From assembly GCF_039595935.1 (NCBI RefSeq), contig NZ_JBCNKR010000004.1, positions 371,001 to 435,000 on the forward strand: a stretch of DNA of 64,000 bases. Direction: 5' to 3'. The DNA comes from Flavobacterium sp. (GTDB lineage Bacteria > Bacteroidota > Bacteroidia > Flavobacteriales > Flavobacteriaceae). A model generated the notes under the pieces. It did no database searches, was not told where the DNA came from, and saw nothing but the letters and a program-made list of their open reading frames with translations. Shown here piece by piece: positions 40,737 through 49,143 of this stretch. Position 1 is the stretch's first letter; each line of letters begins with the position of its first letter. The position numbers and the translations under genes were made by a program.

Positions 40737-40827
40737 TCACAACCTTTTCAAATTGTCCTAATACATCTTGCTCAATATTTCCAAAATTTACTTCGCCATA
40801 AACACCATAATCTAAATATTGGAATTT
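40699..40827 (-). pseudogene. Gene remnant under the mcrC 3' end (candidate)
   Basis: A minus-strand frame of 42 codons, bounded by stops on both sides and with no start, has ordinary protein-like composition (QYLDYGVYGEVNFGN, FEKVVISFDGNYLRLED). It looks like the C-terminus of a lost gene. The part inside mcrC is shared. Family not recognised; chance is not excluded. Confidence 0.4.
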
Positions 40828-40831
40828 CTAA

Positions 40832-40874
40832 CAAAAAAATCAGGTCTGGCAATATCACTACCATTCCTGATTTT
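40832..40874 (-). terminator. Terminator of the large lipoprotein gene
   Basis: The minus strand reads AAAATCAGG, a 20-base loop, CCTGATTTTTTTG: a 9-bp stem followed by a T-run, 28 bases after the stop at 40903. Confidence 0.65.
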
Positions 40875-40902
40875 CCTCTTATAATCAACCTTTTACTTTT
40901 AT

Positions 40903-43416
40903 TTATCTTCTACCTCTAAATCCGCCGCCGCCTCTAAAACCGCCGCCGCCAAAACCACCCTGATGCTGGAAGTTTTGAAAATTTCGGGTTTGGGTTTCTC
41001 CACGATCTCTGGAAAAAGCAGAACGGTCGAGATCGTTTGTAATATCTGGACGTCCGGCTTCGCCAAGCGGTTTATTCGGCTGTCCGAGCGTTTGATCTGC
41101 TTTTGGGAAATTATCATGTTGGGTTCTGTCGCCTAATCTACTTTCACCGCCTAGGTTTTGTTCCGGTTTCGGCAGATTATCACGCTGGATTCTTTCACCC
41201 GAACCGTTTGCACCCAATCCCTGATTAGGTTTATCACGCTGAATCCTCTCTCCTGCTCCATTCGCGCCAAGTCCTTGATTAGGTTTATTTCTCTGAATCG
41301 CATCACCTGATTTTTTTGATGAGCCTAAAGTTCCTGCCTGAGTCCAGCCGCCATTTCCGTTATTATAATGACTCCAGTTTCCGTTAGCATCTCTTTTATA
41401 AACATGTCCGTCGTGTCCGGCATATACATTATTATTGGTGTGAATGGTCGTTCCGCCACCTCTGCGATGCGTAATTACACCTTCCTTACCTCCCGAAGTT
41501 TGATAAGCAACTGCAGTTCCACGTCTCGTAGTAATATGACCAGACCGCGCCCATTGATTGCCATTTGTAGCTGCAGAATGTCCCCATTGCGCATAGGCAT
41601 TATGACCTTGATTGGTTCTGGCGTAATTTCCCGTCCATGGATTGTAAGTACTTGCAGCCGTACGACCGCCATACCAACCCTGCACACTTGCAGAACGTCC
41701 GTATCTTCCCGTTGCCGGATTATACCAGGCCGAAGTTCCGGCAGCTCCATAAGGTCCGTAAACCCGTCTTCCGACAGCATAACCACCCGTCCACGGATTA
41801 TAAACCGCTCCTCCTCCATACGCATACGGCCACGGACGGTAAATTGGATATAATCCGCCATAATACACATAAGGCGGGTAATACCATCCCGTACCATATG
41901 TTAATATAGCGCCCACCGTAGCACCAATAATAAAAGCGCCAAAATAACCTGCTGTTGTACTGCTTTCTACAGTTGTATCGGTTGTAGTTTGTGTAACGTA
42001 TGTTACATTATAAACCGGAGAACTCGGCGGAATAGTATAAATTTCTTTGGGAACAGAATCACATGTTTTCCAAGGTCCGTTAGGGTTTGTCGACATAAAC
42101 CAAACGGCCTGAAAACATAAATAATACAAATCGCCCACTTTTATAATTTTCTCCTGTGTATTGCTTGCATATTGCATTTTTGTGCCTTCTATTGGTTTAA
42201 ACTGAGGTGTTCCTCCGTCATATGTTACTTTGGCTTTGGCTTCAGCATCGGATTTCTTTAAAATAGCCGTTGTAGGAACCTGAGATAGCATTACGGCATC
42301 GGTGGCTTCCTGCGTTCCGGGAACAGACGACAATACATTGGCACGCGGAGAATCTTTAGGAATTTTGGCAAAATCAGCAGGAAGACTATTTCCTGCATAT
42401 TTCCAGGGTCCGGTTAATTCTTTAGAACTAAACCATCTTCCGGATAATAATACATAATATTGTCCATTGGCTTCGTCGGCAAAAATATCATTTTCGGTAT
42501 TATCAATATACATCAATTTAGTTCCGTCAATTTTAATGAATTTAGGACTTCCGTTTATAGCAATTAATTCAGCTGGTTTATTGCTGTAGAAAACTTCAGG
42601 TACGGTTCCGGTTGACGGCGGCGGAATCATTTTTTTGACATCATCGAAATTTTGTCCCGAAGGCAGATTAATTATACCAGAAGGCAGTTTCCCGGTTTTG
42701 GTCCATTTTCCTTCTATATTTTTAGAAGTCAGCCAGACATTCTCCGCTAAGAGATAATAATCTTTTGAAGTTTTATCAAAAAACAAATCCCAATTTGTAT
42801 TGACTACATATTGTATATCTGTTTTTTCTACAGGAACTAAAACCGGTTCGCCCTGCACTATCAATAAAACAGCAGGATTTGTACTGTAAAAAATTACGGG
42901 AGGATCATTTTTAGCCGAAATTCCTTTTGCGGGAGCTTTCGTTTGACTTAAATCAGCCAGAATACGATCTACCGAAACAGGATCTCCACTTTTAGGCAGT
43001 GTTTCTTTAAACAGTTTTTCCATTTCGGGAACTTTCTTTTCGTCGAGAGCCGGAAATCTCACATCGGTTACCTGAAGATTTTTAATATAAGCACTTCGGT
43101 TATCTTTATCTACCAGTGTTTCGGCTTTTAAAGAAGCTACTCCCAAAACTTGTTTGCCATCTTTTGGAGTTAGAGAGAAAGCCAGTCGGGCGGTAATTTC
43201 TTTATAATCTTTCCAGTCATCAACCTGAGGCTGATAATACACGAGTTTTGTACCGTTGTTTTCAGCTTCGCGAGGCCAGCCATTATCGGCAAATGTAGAA
43301 TCTACAGCGTCAGGTTTTACAGCTTCGGGATTTGATTGATCTGTTTCTTTATCTTTTTTGCAGGAGAACAAAACTGAACTCAAACAAATTACAATTATTA
43401 GAAAAGCTTTTTTCAT
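40903..43416 (-). CDS. Large lipoprotein with triplicated Trp-rich repeats and RG-rich tail
   Basis: An 837-residue protein when started at MKKAFLIIVICLSS (43416). The lipobox SVLFSC puts the mature N-terminus at Cys19. Residues about 170-480 contain three related units, each with PxVFYSTxPAxL, a YxxNT segment and WFxS..GPWK. A Gly/Tyr/Pro-rich stretch follows, with a hydrophobic TAGYFGAFIIGATVGAILTY segment near 515, then Gly-rich RGGG and QGLGANG..ERIQRD repeats (three) and a terminal GGFRGGGGFRGRR. Similar proteins are common in Bacteroidota without assigned function. Probably surface-exposed. Confidence 0.82.
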   Translation of the reverse strand: MKKAFLIIVICLSSVLFSCKKDKETDQSNPEAVKPDAVDSTFADNGWPREAENNGTKLVYYQPQVDDWKDYKEITARLAFSLTPKDGKQVLGVASLKAETLVDKDNRSAYIKNLQVTDVRFPALDEKKVPEMEKLFKETLPKSGDPVSVDRILADLSQTKAPAKGISAKNDPPVIFYSTNPAVLLIVQGEPVLVPVEKTDIQYVVNTNWDLFFDKTSKDYYLLAENVWLTSKNIEGKWTKTGKLPSGIINLPSGQNFDDVKKMIPPPSTGTVPEVFYSNKPAELIAINGSPKFIKIDGTKLMYIDNTENDIFADEANGQYYVLLSGRWFSSKELTGPWKYAGNSLPADFAKIPKDSPRANVLSSVPGTQEATDAVMLSQVPTTAILKKSDAEAKAKVTYDGGTPQFKPIEGTKMQYASNTQEKIIKVGDLYYLCFQAVWFMSTNPNGPWKTCDSVPKEIYTIPPSSPVYNVTYVTQTTTDTTVESSTTAGYFGAFIIGATVGAILTYGTGWYYPPYVYYGGLYPIYRPWPYAYGGGAVYNPWTGGYAVGRRVYGPYGAAGTSAWYNPATGRYGRSASVQGWYGGRTAASTYNPWTGNYARTNQGHNAYAQWGHSAATNGNQWARSGHITTRRGTAVAYQTSGGKEGVITHRRGGGTTIHTNNNVYAGHDGHVYKRDANGNWSHYNNGNGGWTQAGTLGSSKKSGDAIQRNKPNQGLGANGAGERIQRDKPNQGLGANGSGERIQRDNLPKPEQNLGGESRLGDRTQHDNFPKADQTLGQPNKPLGEAGRPDITNDLDRSAFSRDRGETQTRNFQNFQHQGGFGGGGFRGGGGFRGRR

Positions 43417-43529
43417 AAATTTAAAAGTTAGATTATGCATTAAAAATTTATTCTTTTGATATTCCTGTAAAAATTGTTTTCATAAAATTAAATCCACAAA
43501 ACATATAAAACTATTATTCTGCTATTTAC

Positions 43530-43557
43530 TTGGTTTCAAATTCTAACTTGAAACCAA
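43530..43557. repeat. Intergenic palindrome
   Basis: 10-base arms TTGGTTTCAA and TTGAAACCAA with an 8-base loop, flanked by TTTACTTG and CAAGTAAA. It lies between divergent genes and might be an operator. The rest of 43441-43690 shows nothing. Confidence 0.6.
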
Positions 43558-43690
43558 AAAAACAAGTAAAGAATCTCTTTTCTGCTTAGATTTAAAATTT
43601 ATCAGAAAAAAAATTATAATCTAAAGTTTCAATTCAGCCCTTTAAAATCTATAGTTATAAATTATTTTTATAAGTACTAAAAATTATTAA

Positions 43691-43722
43691 TTTGATTAAT
43701 AAACATAGTCGCCATAAATTTG
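43691..43722 (+). promoter_or_regulatory. Promoter of the OsmC-type gene
   Basis: TTTG (43691-43694), 20 bases, TAAATTTG (43715-43722): a strong Bacteroidota promoter 62 bases before the ATG at 43785. Confidence 0.7.
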
Positions 43723-43784
43723 TCTCATCAAAATCAAAGAAATGATTTGATCATCTTAAAAAATAACTTTAAAAAATAGAAATC

Positions 43785-44201
43785 ATGAAATTTACAAGAA
43801 GAGCAAACGCAAACTGGAAAGGTACTGGAATGGAAGGAAAAGGAACTATTAGTACTCAAAGCACAACTTTAGATAATGCACAATTATCTTTTAAAACTCG
43901 TTTCGAACAAGGTGTTGGAACAAACCCAGAAGAATTAATCGCAGCGGCACACTCAGGATGTTTTACAATGCAGTTAAGCTTTTTACTTTCTGAACAAGGA
44001 TTTGTACCAGAAGATTTAGACACAACTGCTAAAGTAACTTTTGAAGACGGTACAATTACTTTAATTCAGTTAGAATTGACTGGAAAAGTTCCTGGAATTT
44101 CTGAAGAAGTTTTTCAACAAACTGCTCAAAAAGCAAAAGAAATTTGTCCGATTTCAAAATTATTGAATACTGAAATTACTTTGGCGGTAACGTTAAACTA
44201 A
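43785..44201 (+). CDS. OsmC family peroxiredoxin-like protein
   Basis: A 138-residue OsmC protein of the YhfA/OsmC subgroup. The two active cysteines are in AAAHSGCFTMQLSF (near 52) and AKEICPISKLL (near 119). It detoxifies organic peroxides. It belongs to a different branch from the Ohr at 27179-27589. It has its own promoter and is followed by a 100-bp hairpin repeat. Confidence 0.92.
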   Translation: MKFTRRANANWKGTGMEGKGTISTQSTTLDNAQLSFKTRFEQGVGTNPEELIAAAHSGCFTMQLSFLLSEQGFVPEDLDTTAKVTFEDGTITLIQLELTGKVPGISEEVFQQTAQKAKEICPISKLLNTEITLAVTLN

Positions 44202-44232
44202 TTTCTAAATAATAAAATTTCAACGCAATCTT

Positions 44233-44332
44233 GTCATTCTGAGGAACGAAGAATCTTCGTAAGTTGCTCCGTACAGAATGTTACCAATCTTTGTAGAGTT
44301 ACAAACGAAGATTCTTCGTTCCTCAGAATGAC
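44233..44332 (-). repeat. 100-bp hairpin repeat, copy 2 (inverted)
   Basis: The outer arms are identical to copy 1 over the first 27 bases, but the 40-base centre is the reverse complement of the centre of copy 1. That is the expected result of an element inserted the other way round. Confidence 0.85.
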
Positions 44333-44415
44333 AAAGATTGCGTGTAATTGGAATTTCAATAAAATAAAATAAAACAACACAACAATTAAAATCAACAATC
44401 TAAAATTTTATAAAA

Positions 44416-45189
44416 ATGAAAACAATATTTAAAAGCTTTTTAGCATTCGCAGTAATAATTTTTAGTTTGGTATTTACAACTGCAAACGTAAACGCACAAA
44501 CTGCTCCTCAAATTAAAAACGTAGTATTGGTACACGGTGCTTTTGCCGATGGTTCTGGATGGAAAGGTTTATACCAAATTTTAACTAAAAAAGGATATAA
44601 TGTAACGATTGTTCAAAACCCGTTAAGTTCTTTAGAAGATGATGTTAAAGCAACAAATTTAGCTCTTGACAAACAAGACGGACCAACAATTTTGGTTGGA
44701 CATTCTTGGGGTGGAACTGTAATTACTGAAGCTGGAAATCATCCAAAAGTGGCAGCTTTAGTTTATGTTGCAGCTTTACAGCCTGACAGCGGCGAGAACT
44801 CTATTCAATGGTTACAAACTGCGCCTCCTGCTCCAGAAAATGGTGTATTGCCTCCAGATGATAAAGGAATTGCTTATTATGACAAAGCTAAATTTCATGC
44901 TGGTTTTGCAGGTGATTTAAGCAAAGAAGATGCTGATTTTATGTTTGCTTCGCAAGGTGCTTTCCACGCACAGGGTTTTGGAACACCAATTACAAAAGCA
45001 GCATGGAGAACTAAACCTTCTTACGGAATTGTAGCTACTGAAGATAAAAGTATTGTTCCAAGTATTCAGTATGCAATGTACAAACGTTCTAACACAAAAA
45101 TTACTGAAATAAAAGGAAGCCATGTGGTTTTTATTTCTCAGCCTGCAAAAGTTGCTGATGTAATTATTGCAGCATCTAAGAAATTATAA
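44416..45189 (+). CDS. Exported alpha/beta hydrolase
   Basis: A 257-residue protein with signal peptide (ending NVNAQ near 28). It has the oxyanion VHGAFADGSGW, nucleophile elbow VGHSWGG (Ser near 98) and a late GSHVVF His. This matches the esterase/hydrolase group often annotated with salicylate-esterase-like folds. Serine nucleophile, in contrast to the Asp of the hydrolase at 27655. It lies between two copies of the 100-bp repeat. Confidence 0.9.
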   Translation: MKTIFKSFLAFAVIIFSLVFTTANVNAQTAPQIKNVVLVHGAFADGSGWKGLYQILTKKGYNVTIVQNPLSSLEDDVKATNLALDKQDGPTILVGHSWGGTVITEAGNHPKVAALVYVAALQPDSGENSIQWLQTAPPAPENGVLPPDDKGIAYYDKAKFHAGFAGDLSKEDADFMFASQGAFHAQGFGTPITKAAWRTKPSYGIVATEDKSIVPSIQYAMYKRSNTKITEIKGSHVVFISQPAKVADVIIAASKKL

Positions 45190-45225
45190 ATTATTAATTG
45201 TTAATTATAAATTCATTATAATCTT

Positions 45226-45325
45226 GTCATTTCGAAGGAGGAGAAATCTTCGCGAGTAACTCTACAAAGATTGGCGACATTCTATATGGAGTTTCTTGCG
45301 AAGATTCCTCGTTCCTCGGAATGAC
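45226..45325 (+). repeat. 100-bp hairpin repeat, copy 3
   Basis: Same orientation as copy 1 and the same length, but more diverged in the left arm (GTCATTTCGAAGGAGGAGAA). Imperfect arms suggest an older copy. Confidence 0.8.
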
Positions 45326-45347
45326 AAAATGCTACAAATTCTAATAA

Positions 45348-45400
45348 AAAAAATCCAAATTCCAAGTATTAACAAAATTGGAATTTGGATTTTTTTATTT
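45348..45400. terminator. Bidirectional terminator
   Basis: AAAAATCCAAATTCCA pairs with TGGAATTTGGATTTTT, followed by further T. It is between the convergent hydrolase and OxyR-like genes. Confidence 0.75.
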
Positions 45401-45412
45401 GGAATTTATACT

Positions 45413-46384
45413 TTAAGAAACCTTACTTATTGCTTTTATAAAATAAGGCGAATCGTTCCAACGGATTTTTTTATAGCTGAAATCTTTTTTGAGTGATTCC
45501 GGAAGACAGTTCCAGATCGCTTCGTTCATTTTTTCGAGTAATAATTTTTTCGAAAAAGAATCTGAAACTACCAGACTTATTTCTCTTACGGGAATTGGTT
45601 CTTTAAAAGGTTTAAAAAGCGGCGATTTTGCTTCGTTTAAAATAGAAAGCTGCGGAATAATCGCAAATCCTAAATGGGCACGAACGAGGTTTTTTAAGGT
45701 TTCTATCGAATTGATATCGTAGGTAAATTGTTCTTTTATTTTATCTGATGATTTTAATCCGCAAATGTCCAGAAGCTGAGCGTTGTAGCAATATTCGTGG
45801 TGAAGCAGCAGCAGTTCGGTTTTATCACCGGGCTGAAGTTCGTAAAAATCCTGATTTGCCATTGGATGCGATTCATTCAAATACGCTACAAATGGTTCTT
45901 TAAAAATAACATGCTCAATTAAATTTGGATTTCCGGTTGGCGTCGCCATAATGGCAACATCAATTGCACCAATTTCTAAGTCTCTCATTAAATGTCCGGT
46001 ATAACCTTCCTTAATAACAAAATGTACTTTTGGAGCGGCCTCTTTCATTGCATTAATAAACAACGGAATGAGATATGGCGATAAAGTCGAGATAATTCCC
46101 AGCTTTAATTCTCCTTCCAGAAGATTTTTTTCATTAACTACAAAATCTCTAATTTCATCTGCTTCACGAAGAATTTTTCTGGCTTTGTTTATAATTTCTG
46201 TTCCGAGAATTGTTGGCGTTAAAGGCACTTTATTTCGGTCAAAAATCTTGATTCCGATTTCTTCTTCGAGATTTTTTAACTGAATTGTTAAACCAGGCTG
46301 TGTTACCATACAGACTTCGGCGGCTCTTGCAAAATGGCGTTCATCGTCTAGGGCAACAATATATTTTAACTGCTGAATGGTCAT
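45413..46384 (-). CDS. oxyR: OxyR-like LysR family regulator
   Basis: A 323-residue LysR protein. The N-terminal helix-turn-helix is FARAAEVCMVTQPGLTIQLKNLEEEIG. The regulatory domain has HHEYCYNAQLLDIC, two cysteines nine positions apart in the place where OxyR has its redox pair Cys199/Cys208. It is therefore probably a peroxide sensor. No catalase or ahpC is next to it; the nearby OsmC and hydrolase genes may be in the same response, by position only. Confidence 0.82.
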   Translation of the reverse strand: MTIQQLKYIVALDDERHFARAAEVCMVTQPGLTIQLKNLEEEIGIKIFDRNKVPLTPTILGTEIINKARKILREADEIRDFVVNEKNLLEGELKLGIISTLSPYLIPLFINAMKEAAPKVHFVIKEGYTGHLMRDLEIGAIDVAIMATPTGNPNLIEHVIFKEPFVAYLNESHPMANQDFYELQPGDKTELLLLHHEYCYNAQLLDICGLKSSDKIKEQFTYDINSIETLKNLVRAHLGFAIIPQLSILNEAKSPLFKPFKEPIPVREISLVVSDSFSKKLLLEKMNEAIWNCLPESLKKDFSYKKIRWNDSPYFIKAISKVS

Positions 46385-46451
46385 GGGTAAAGTTTCTAAG
46401 GTGCTGAGATGCTAAGGTACTAAGTTTTTTTTCTTTTTTTGTTTGAGAATA

Positions 46452-46484
46452 AACTTTGACAAAGTTTTGAACTTTGTCAAAGTT
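46452..46484. repeat. 33-bp perfect palindrome, family C (AACTTTG type)
   Basis: 15-base arms AACTTTGACAAAGTT and its reverse complement with a 3-base centre: same 15-3-15 layout as 14039 and 17139 but with a different core word. It is 68 bases upstream of the OxyR-like start. The rest of 46485-46660 shows nothing. Confidence 0.8.
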
Positions 46485-46666
46485 ATAGAAACGAAAATAT
46501 TTGTAAAACTTTAACAATACTTTCAAAACCAAAATTATAAACTTTATCGTACATAAATGAAATGGTATTAAAGAATGGGCGTAAATTCAAATGGTATTTG
46601 TTTTTGGAGCATATTGAGTTTATCATTCTAGAATATCGTTTGATGTTCCACTTAATATTTTAATCA

Positions 46667-46696
46667 AAAAAGCGATCTATAACAAGATCGCTTTTT
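46667..46696 (-). terminator. Terminator of the GNAT-MarR operon
   Basis: 12-bp arms AAAAAGCGATCT and AGATCGCTTTTT around a 6-base loop, 8 bases after the MarR stop, with T/A runs on both sides. Confidence 0.85.
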
Positions 46697-46703
46697 CATT
46701 TTT

Positions 46704-47189
46704 TTATACATTTCCTTCACTTTTTAATTGCAAAGCACGCTGTAAAAAGCTCTGATGCATGATTTTATTTTCGGCTTCATTAATTGCCTGAAGAAGATTG
46801 TTTTGATTGTCGGCAATATCTCCTAAGGCTTTTTTCATAACGTCCCAAACGGGTTTCATTTGTTCTATTACTTCCTGTCCTTTTGCAGTAAGCTGAATAA
46901 GTCTTTTTCGTTCGTCGATTTTATCTTTTTTAGAGCGAATCAGTTTTTGTTTTTCTAATTCTTTCAACAAACTTATAGTTGACGGATGCGTATAACCTAT
47001 TTCGTTTGCAATTTCTACTACGCTTAAAACTTCTTTATGATGCAAAGTATACATTACCGGAAACCATTTGGGTTCAAAATCAATTCCGTATGATTTGTAA
47101 AATAAAGCGCCATCTTTTCTCAACTGCTCGCTTAAACGCTGCAATCGTGTCGAAATGGCTAATATTCCTGATTCGTCTATAATATTCAT
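46704..47189 (-). CDS. MarR family transcriptional regulator
   Basis: A 161-residue winged-helix protein with the MarR pattern LSVVEIANEIGYTHPSTISLLKELEKQKLI and wing KKDKIDERKRLIQLT. It lies 2 bases after the GNAT gene in one operon. A perfect 12-bp palindrome over the operon promoter is a candidate for its own operator. Ligand unknown. Confidence 0.92.
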   Translation of the reverse strand: MNIIDESGILAISTRLQRLSEQLRKDGALFYKSYGIDFEPKWFPVMYTLHHKEVLSVVEIANEIGYTHPSTISLLKELEKQKLIRSKKDKIDERKRLIQLTAKGQEVIEQMKPVWDVMKKALGDIADNQNNLLQAINEAENKIMHQSFLQRALQLKSEGNV

Positions 47190-47191
47190 CT

Positions 47192-47683
47192 TTACTTTTT
47201 TAAGTTTAAATGACAGAATACATTATCTGGTGCCATTAATGGAAAGGCTTTTGGCAGCTCGTCTTTCTGAATTCGGACAAAATTATTTTTTTCGTAGAAA
47301 CGCAATGCGGCTTCTAATATCGTAATCGTTCCCAAATATAAGTCATCGATTCCGTTTTCTTTGCTGTAAGTAATTAAAGTCTCTAATAATTTTTGAGCAA
47401 TTGAGAATTCTTTTCCACGAAATTCTTTCTTTACAAACATTTTTCTAATCGCTGCCGCATTATCTGCAAACTTAACTAAAGCAATAGTTCCAACTAATTC
47501 ATCATTGATAAAAGCTCCCCAAAATCCGCCGCCGTCAGCATAATAAAAACTAGTAATATTAAACAAATCCGGCTGATCTTCAATGGTAATAGGCACATTA
47601 AATTCTTTTTGCTGAATGGTTAGTACAAGATCAACTATGGCATGAGAATATTCGTTTTCGACAGGTTTAATTATTGGTTTCAT
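47192..47683 (-). CDS. GNAT family N-acetyltransferase
   Basis: A 163-residue GNAT. The acetyl-CoA site is KMFVKKEFRGKEFSIAQKLLETL (near 85-107, with the variant R-G-K-E-F-S instead of the common RGxGxG). It ends with the AALRFYEKNNFVRI strand-helix typical of the family. The substrate is probably a small amine or antibiotic-like molecule, given the co-transcribed MarR, but this is inference. Confidence 0.9.
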   Translation of the reverse strand: MKPIIKPVENEYSHAIVDLVLTIQQKEFNVPITIEDQPDLFNITSFYYADGGGFWGAFINDELVGTIALVKFADNAAAIRKMFVKKEFRGKEFSIAQKLLETLITYSKENGIDDLYLGTITILEAALRFYEKNNFVRIQKDELPKAFPLMAPDNVFCHLNLKK

Positions 47684-47704
47684 AGATTTAAAAAAATTAT
47701 TTTA

Positions 47705-47719
47705 CAAAACTACGTAGTT
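47705..47719 (-). promoter_or_regulatory. MarR-type operator over the GNAT-MarR promoter
   Basis: AACTACGTAGTT (47708-47719) is a perfect palindrome and overlaps the minus-strand minus-7 box TAGTTTTG (47705-47712). It is 22 bases before the GNAT start. This is the expected place for autorepression by the co-transcribed MarR. Confidence 0.6.
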
Positions 47720-47814
47720 AAATACATAAATAAAAACATTTTTTCAGTTTTATGATTTCTTTTAATATTTTTGCTTTTATCATGCCTCGAAGATGTTATG
47801 AGACAAAGTCTTTT

Positions 47815-47930
47815 TATAGCCACAGATTATATTGATTAAGATGATTTTGTTTCTCGCTGATTCAGCAGATTTTGGCAGATTTTTGATCAGCTTATTTTCG
47901 CTTAATCTTTAAAATCTCCACAAAAACTTA
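47815..47930. repeat. Degenerate member of the nested intergenic repeat family
   Basis: Contains the family words GCCACAGATTATA, TTTCTCGCTGATTCAGCAGATT and GGCAGATT, with a decayed right half. It lies between divergent GNAT and HxlR genes. Confidence 0.6.
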
Positions 47931-47935
47931 AATTA

Positions 47936-47950
47936 CATATAACTTATATG
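47936..47950. promoter_or_regulatory. Palindrome upstream of hxlR-type gene
   Basis: CATATAA-C-TTATATG, perfect 7-base arms around one base, ends 11 bases before the HxlR start codon. A candidate autoregulatory operator. Confidence 0.5.
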
Positions 47951-47961
47951 GTTTAAAAAAT

Positions 47962-48300
47962 ATGGAAAGAAATCAAAAAGAAGAATTTCAGGCGCTTCAG
48001 GACACTCTTTATGTTTTGGGCGGAAAATGGAAACTGCCTATTATAAATTCAATTTGCAACGGAAATAATCGTTTTAAGGAAATTAAAGAAAGTATTCCGG
48101 GAATCACAGCGCGAATGTTGTCTAAAGAATTGAAAGATATGGAGCTTAATAATCTGGTAAAAAGAACTGAAGATCCGGATGCTAAAATTCCTATTCTTTA
48201 TGAATCGACTTCATATTGCCAATCTTTCGGTCCCATTATAAATGAAATGATCAAATGGGGAATTTCGCATCGAAATCATATTAAGAATAGAGTGGTTTAA
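47962..48300 (+). CDS. HxlR family transcriptional regulator
   Basis: A 112-residue winged-helix protein with the family opening LYVLGGKWKLPIINSICNG, then NRFKEIKESIPGITARMLSKELKDMELNNLVKR. Several HxlR proteins sense electrophiles or quinones by a cysteine; here Cys54-type positions are ambiguous (Cys in SICNG and in SYCQS). It has a palindrome immediately upstream and no co-directional neighbour. Confidence 0.92.
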   Translation: MERNQKEEFQALQDTLYVLGGKWKLPIINSICNGNNRFKEIKESIPGITARMLSKELKDMELNNLVKRTEDPDAKIPILYESTSYCQSFGPIINEMIKWGISHRNHIKNRVV

Positions 48301-48311
48301 AGTTTTTATTT

Positions 48312-48363
48312 CAGGTTTCAGGTTTCAGGTTTAAGATTTAAGGTTTAAGATTTAAGGTTTAAG
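48312..48363 (+). repeat. Short tandem repeat of GGTTTAA/GGTTTCA-like heptamers
   Basis: About seven copies of a 7-base word (TTTCAGG, TTTAAGA, TTTAAGG). From 48364 to 48754 there is no gene; it is AT-rich with a 12-bp palindrome TCGTACGTACGA at 48688-48699. Confidence 0.6.
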
Positions 48364-48754
48364 GCTGATTTTTAATTTTTAATTTTTAATTCTCATTTTA
48401 ATACAACTTGAATTGCTCAGATATTTTACATAATCGATTTGTTTCACAATTCCTTACTATAACGTTTTCTTTGAAAATTTCTTAAAACATTCGTATTATA
48501 TGTTTGTTCTTTAACATATTTGCTCTTATTTTAGCAATAAGCAACCTACTTATTTGACTGAAAAAAATATTGAAAAAAAATCGCCCCCTCTTTTTTCATA
48601 AACAAAAGATTTTCAAAAAGTTAAATTGTTTCTAAGAGAAAAATTTTAAAACTCTGGAAAATTATTAAAACTAGATTCTCATTTTCATCGTACGTACGAA
48701 AGATTAGAGATTTAGTTAATCATTTATTTTCTATTAATTTTAAAAGACTGAAGC

Positions 48755-49012
48755 GTGGATAAATTAAGCATTCAAAGATTAAAAAAGACTTTATCATATC
48801 TCGAAAGTAAACAGCGTGAACTGAAAAGAAAAAACAATAATGACAGAAGTATTGAATCGATGATAAAGTATCTTAAAAAAGATATGCTGGAACAGTTTAA
48901 TTTAAGCGATTATGACATCTACATTAAAGAAGAAATAAAAAACACCGAAATTTTCATTAAAAGTGTTCATACTATAATAGAAGAACATTCTGCTTTGATT
49001 TGTGAATCTTAA
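48755..49012 (+). CDS. Small helical protein, unknown function
   Basis: An 85-residue protein starting with GTG. It is charged and predicted all-helical (LSIQRLKKTLSYLESKQRELKRKN..., IKNTEIFIKSVHTIIEEHSAL). No signal peptide, no known family recognised. A strong terminator follows, which supports a genuine transcription unit. The position upstream of the tail-collar and adhesin genes may be coincidental. Confidence 0.6.
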   Translation: MDKLSIQRLKKTLSYLESKQRELKRKNNNDRSIESMIKYLKKDMLEQFNLSDYDIYIKEEIKNTEIFIKSVHTIIEEHSALICES

Positions 49013-49063
49013 ATCACTTCAAAATTCTAAATACTTTTATTAGTTTTTTCTAATAAAACCCTC

Positions 49064-49143
49064 AAAAAAAGAACTGTCAGGAACTTTTCTTTACTTAAAA
49101 AAGTAATAAGTAAAGAGTATATAGTTCCTGACAGTTCTTTTTG
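49064..49143 (+). terminator. Long terminator hairpin
   Basis: AAAGAACTGTCAGGAAC (from 49068) pairs with GTTCCTGACAGTTCTTT (to 49141), with an inner TCTTTACTT/AAGTAAAGA stem, followed by T's. It is unusually long (about 17 + 9 bp). Confidence 0.8.

Noticed and set aside
41368..41909. Long plus- and minus-strand ORFs within the large lipoprotein gene
   Set aside because: They overlap a repeat-rich coding region in other frames and have no start context, promoter or domain.
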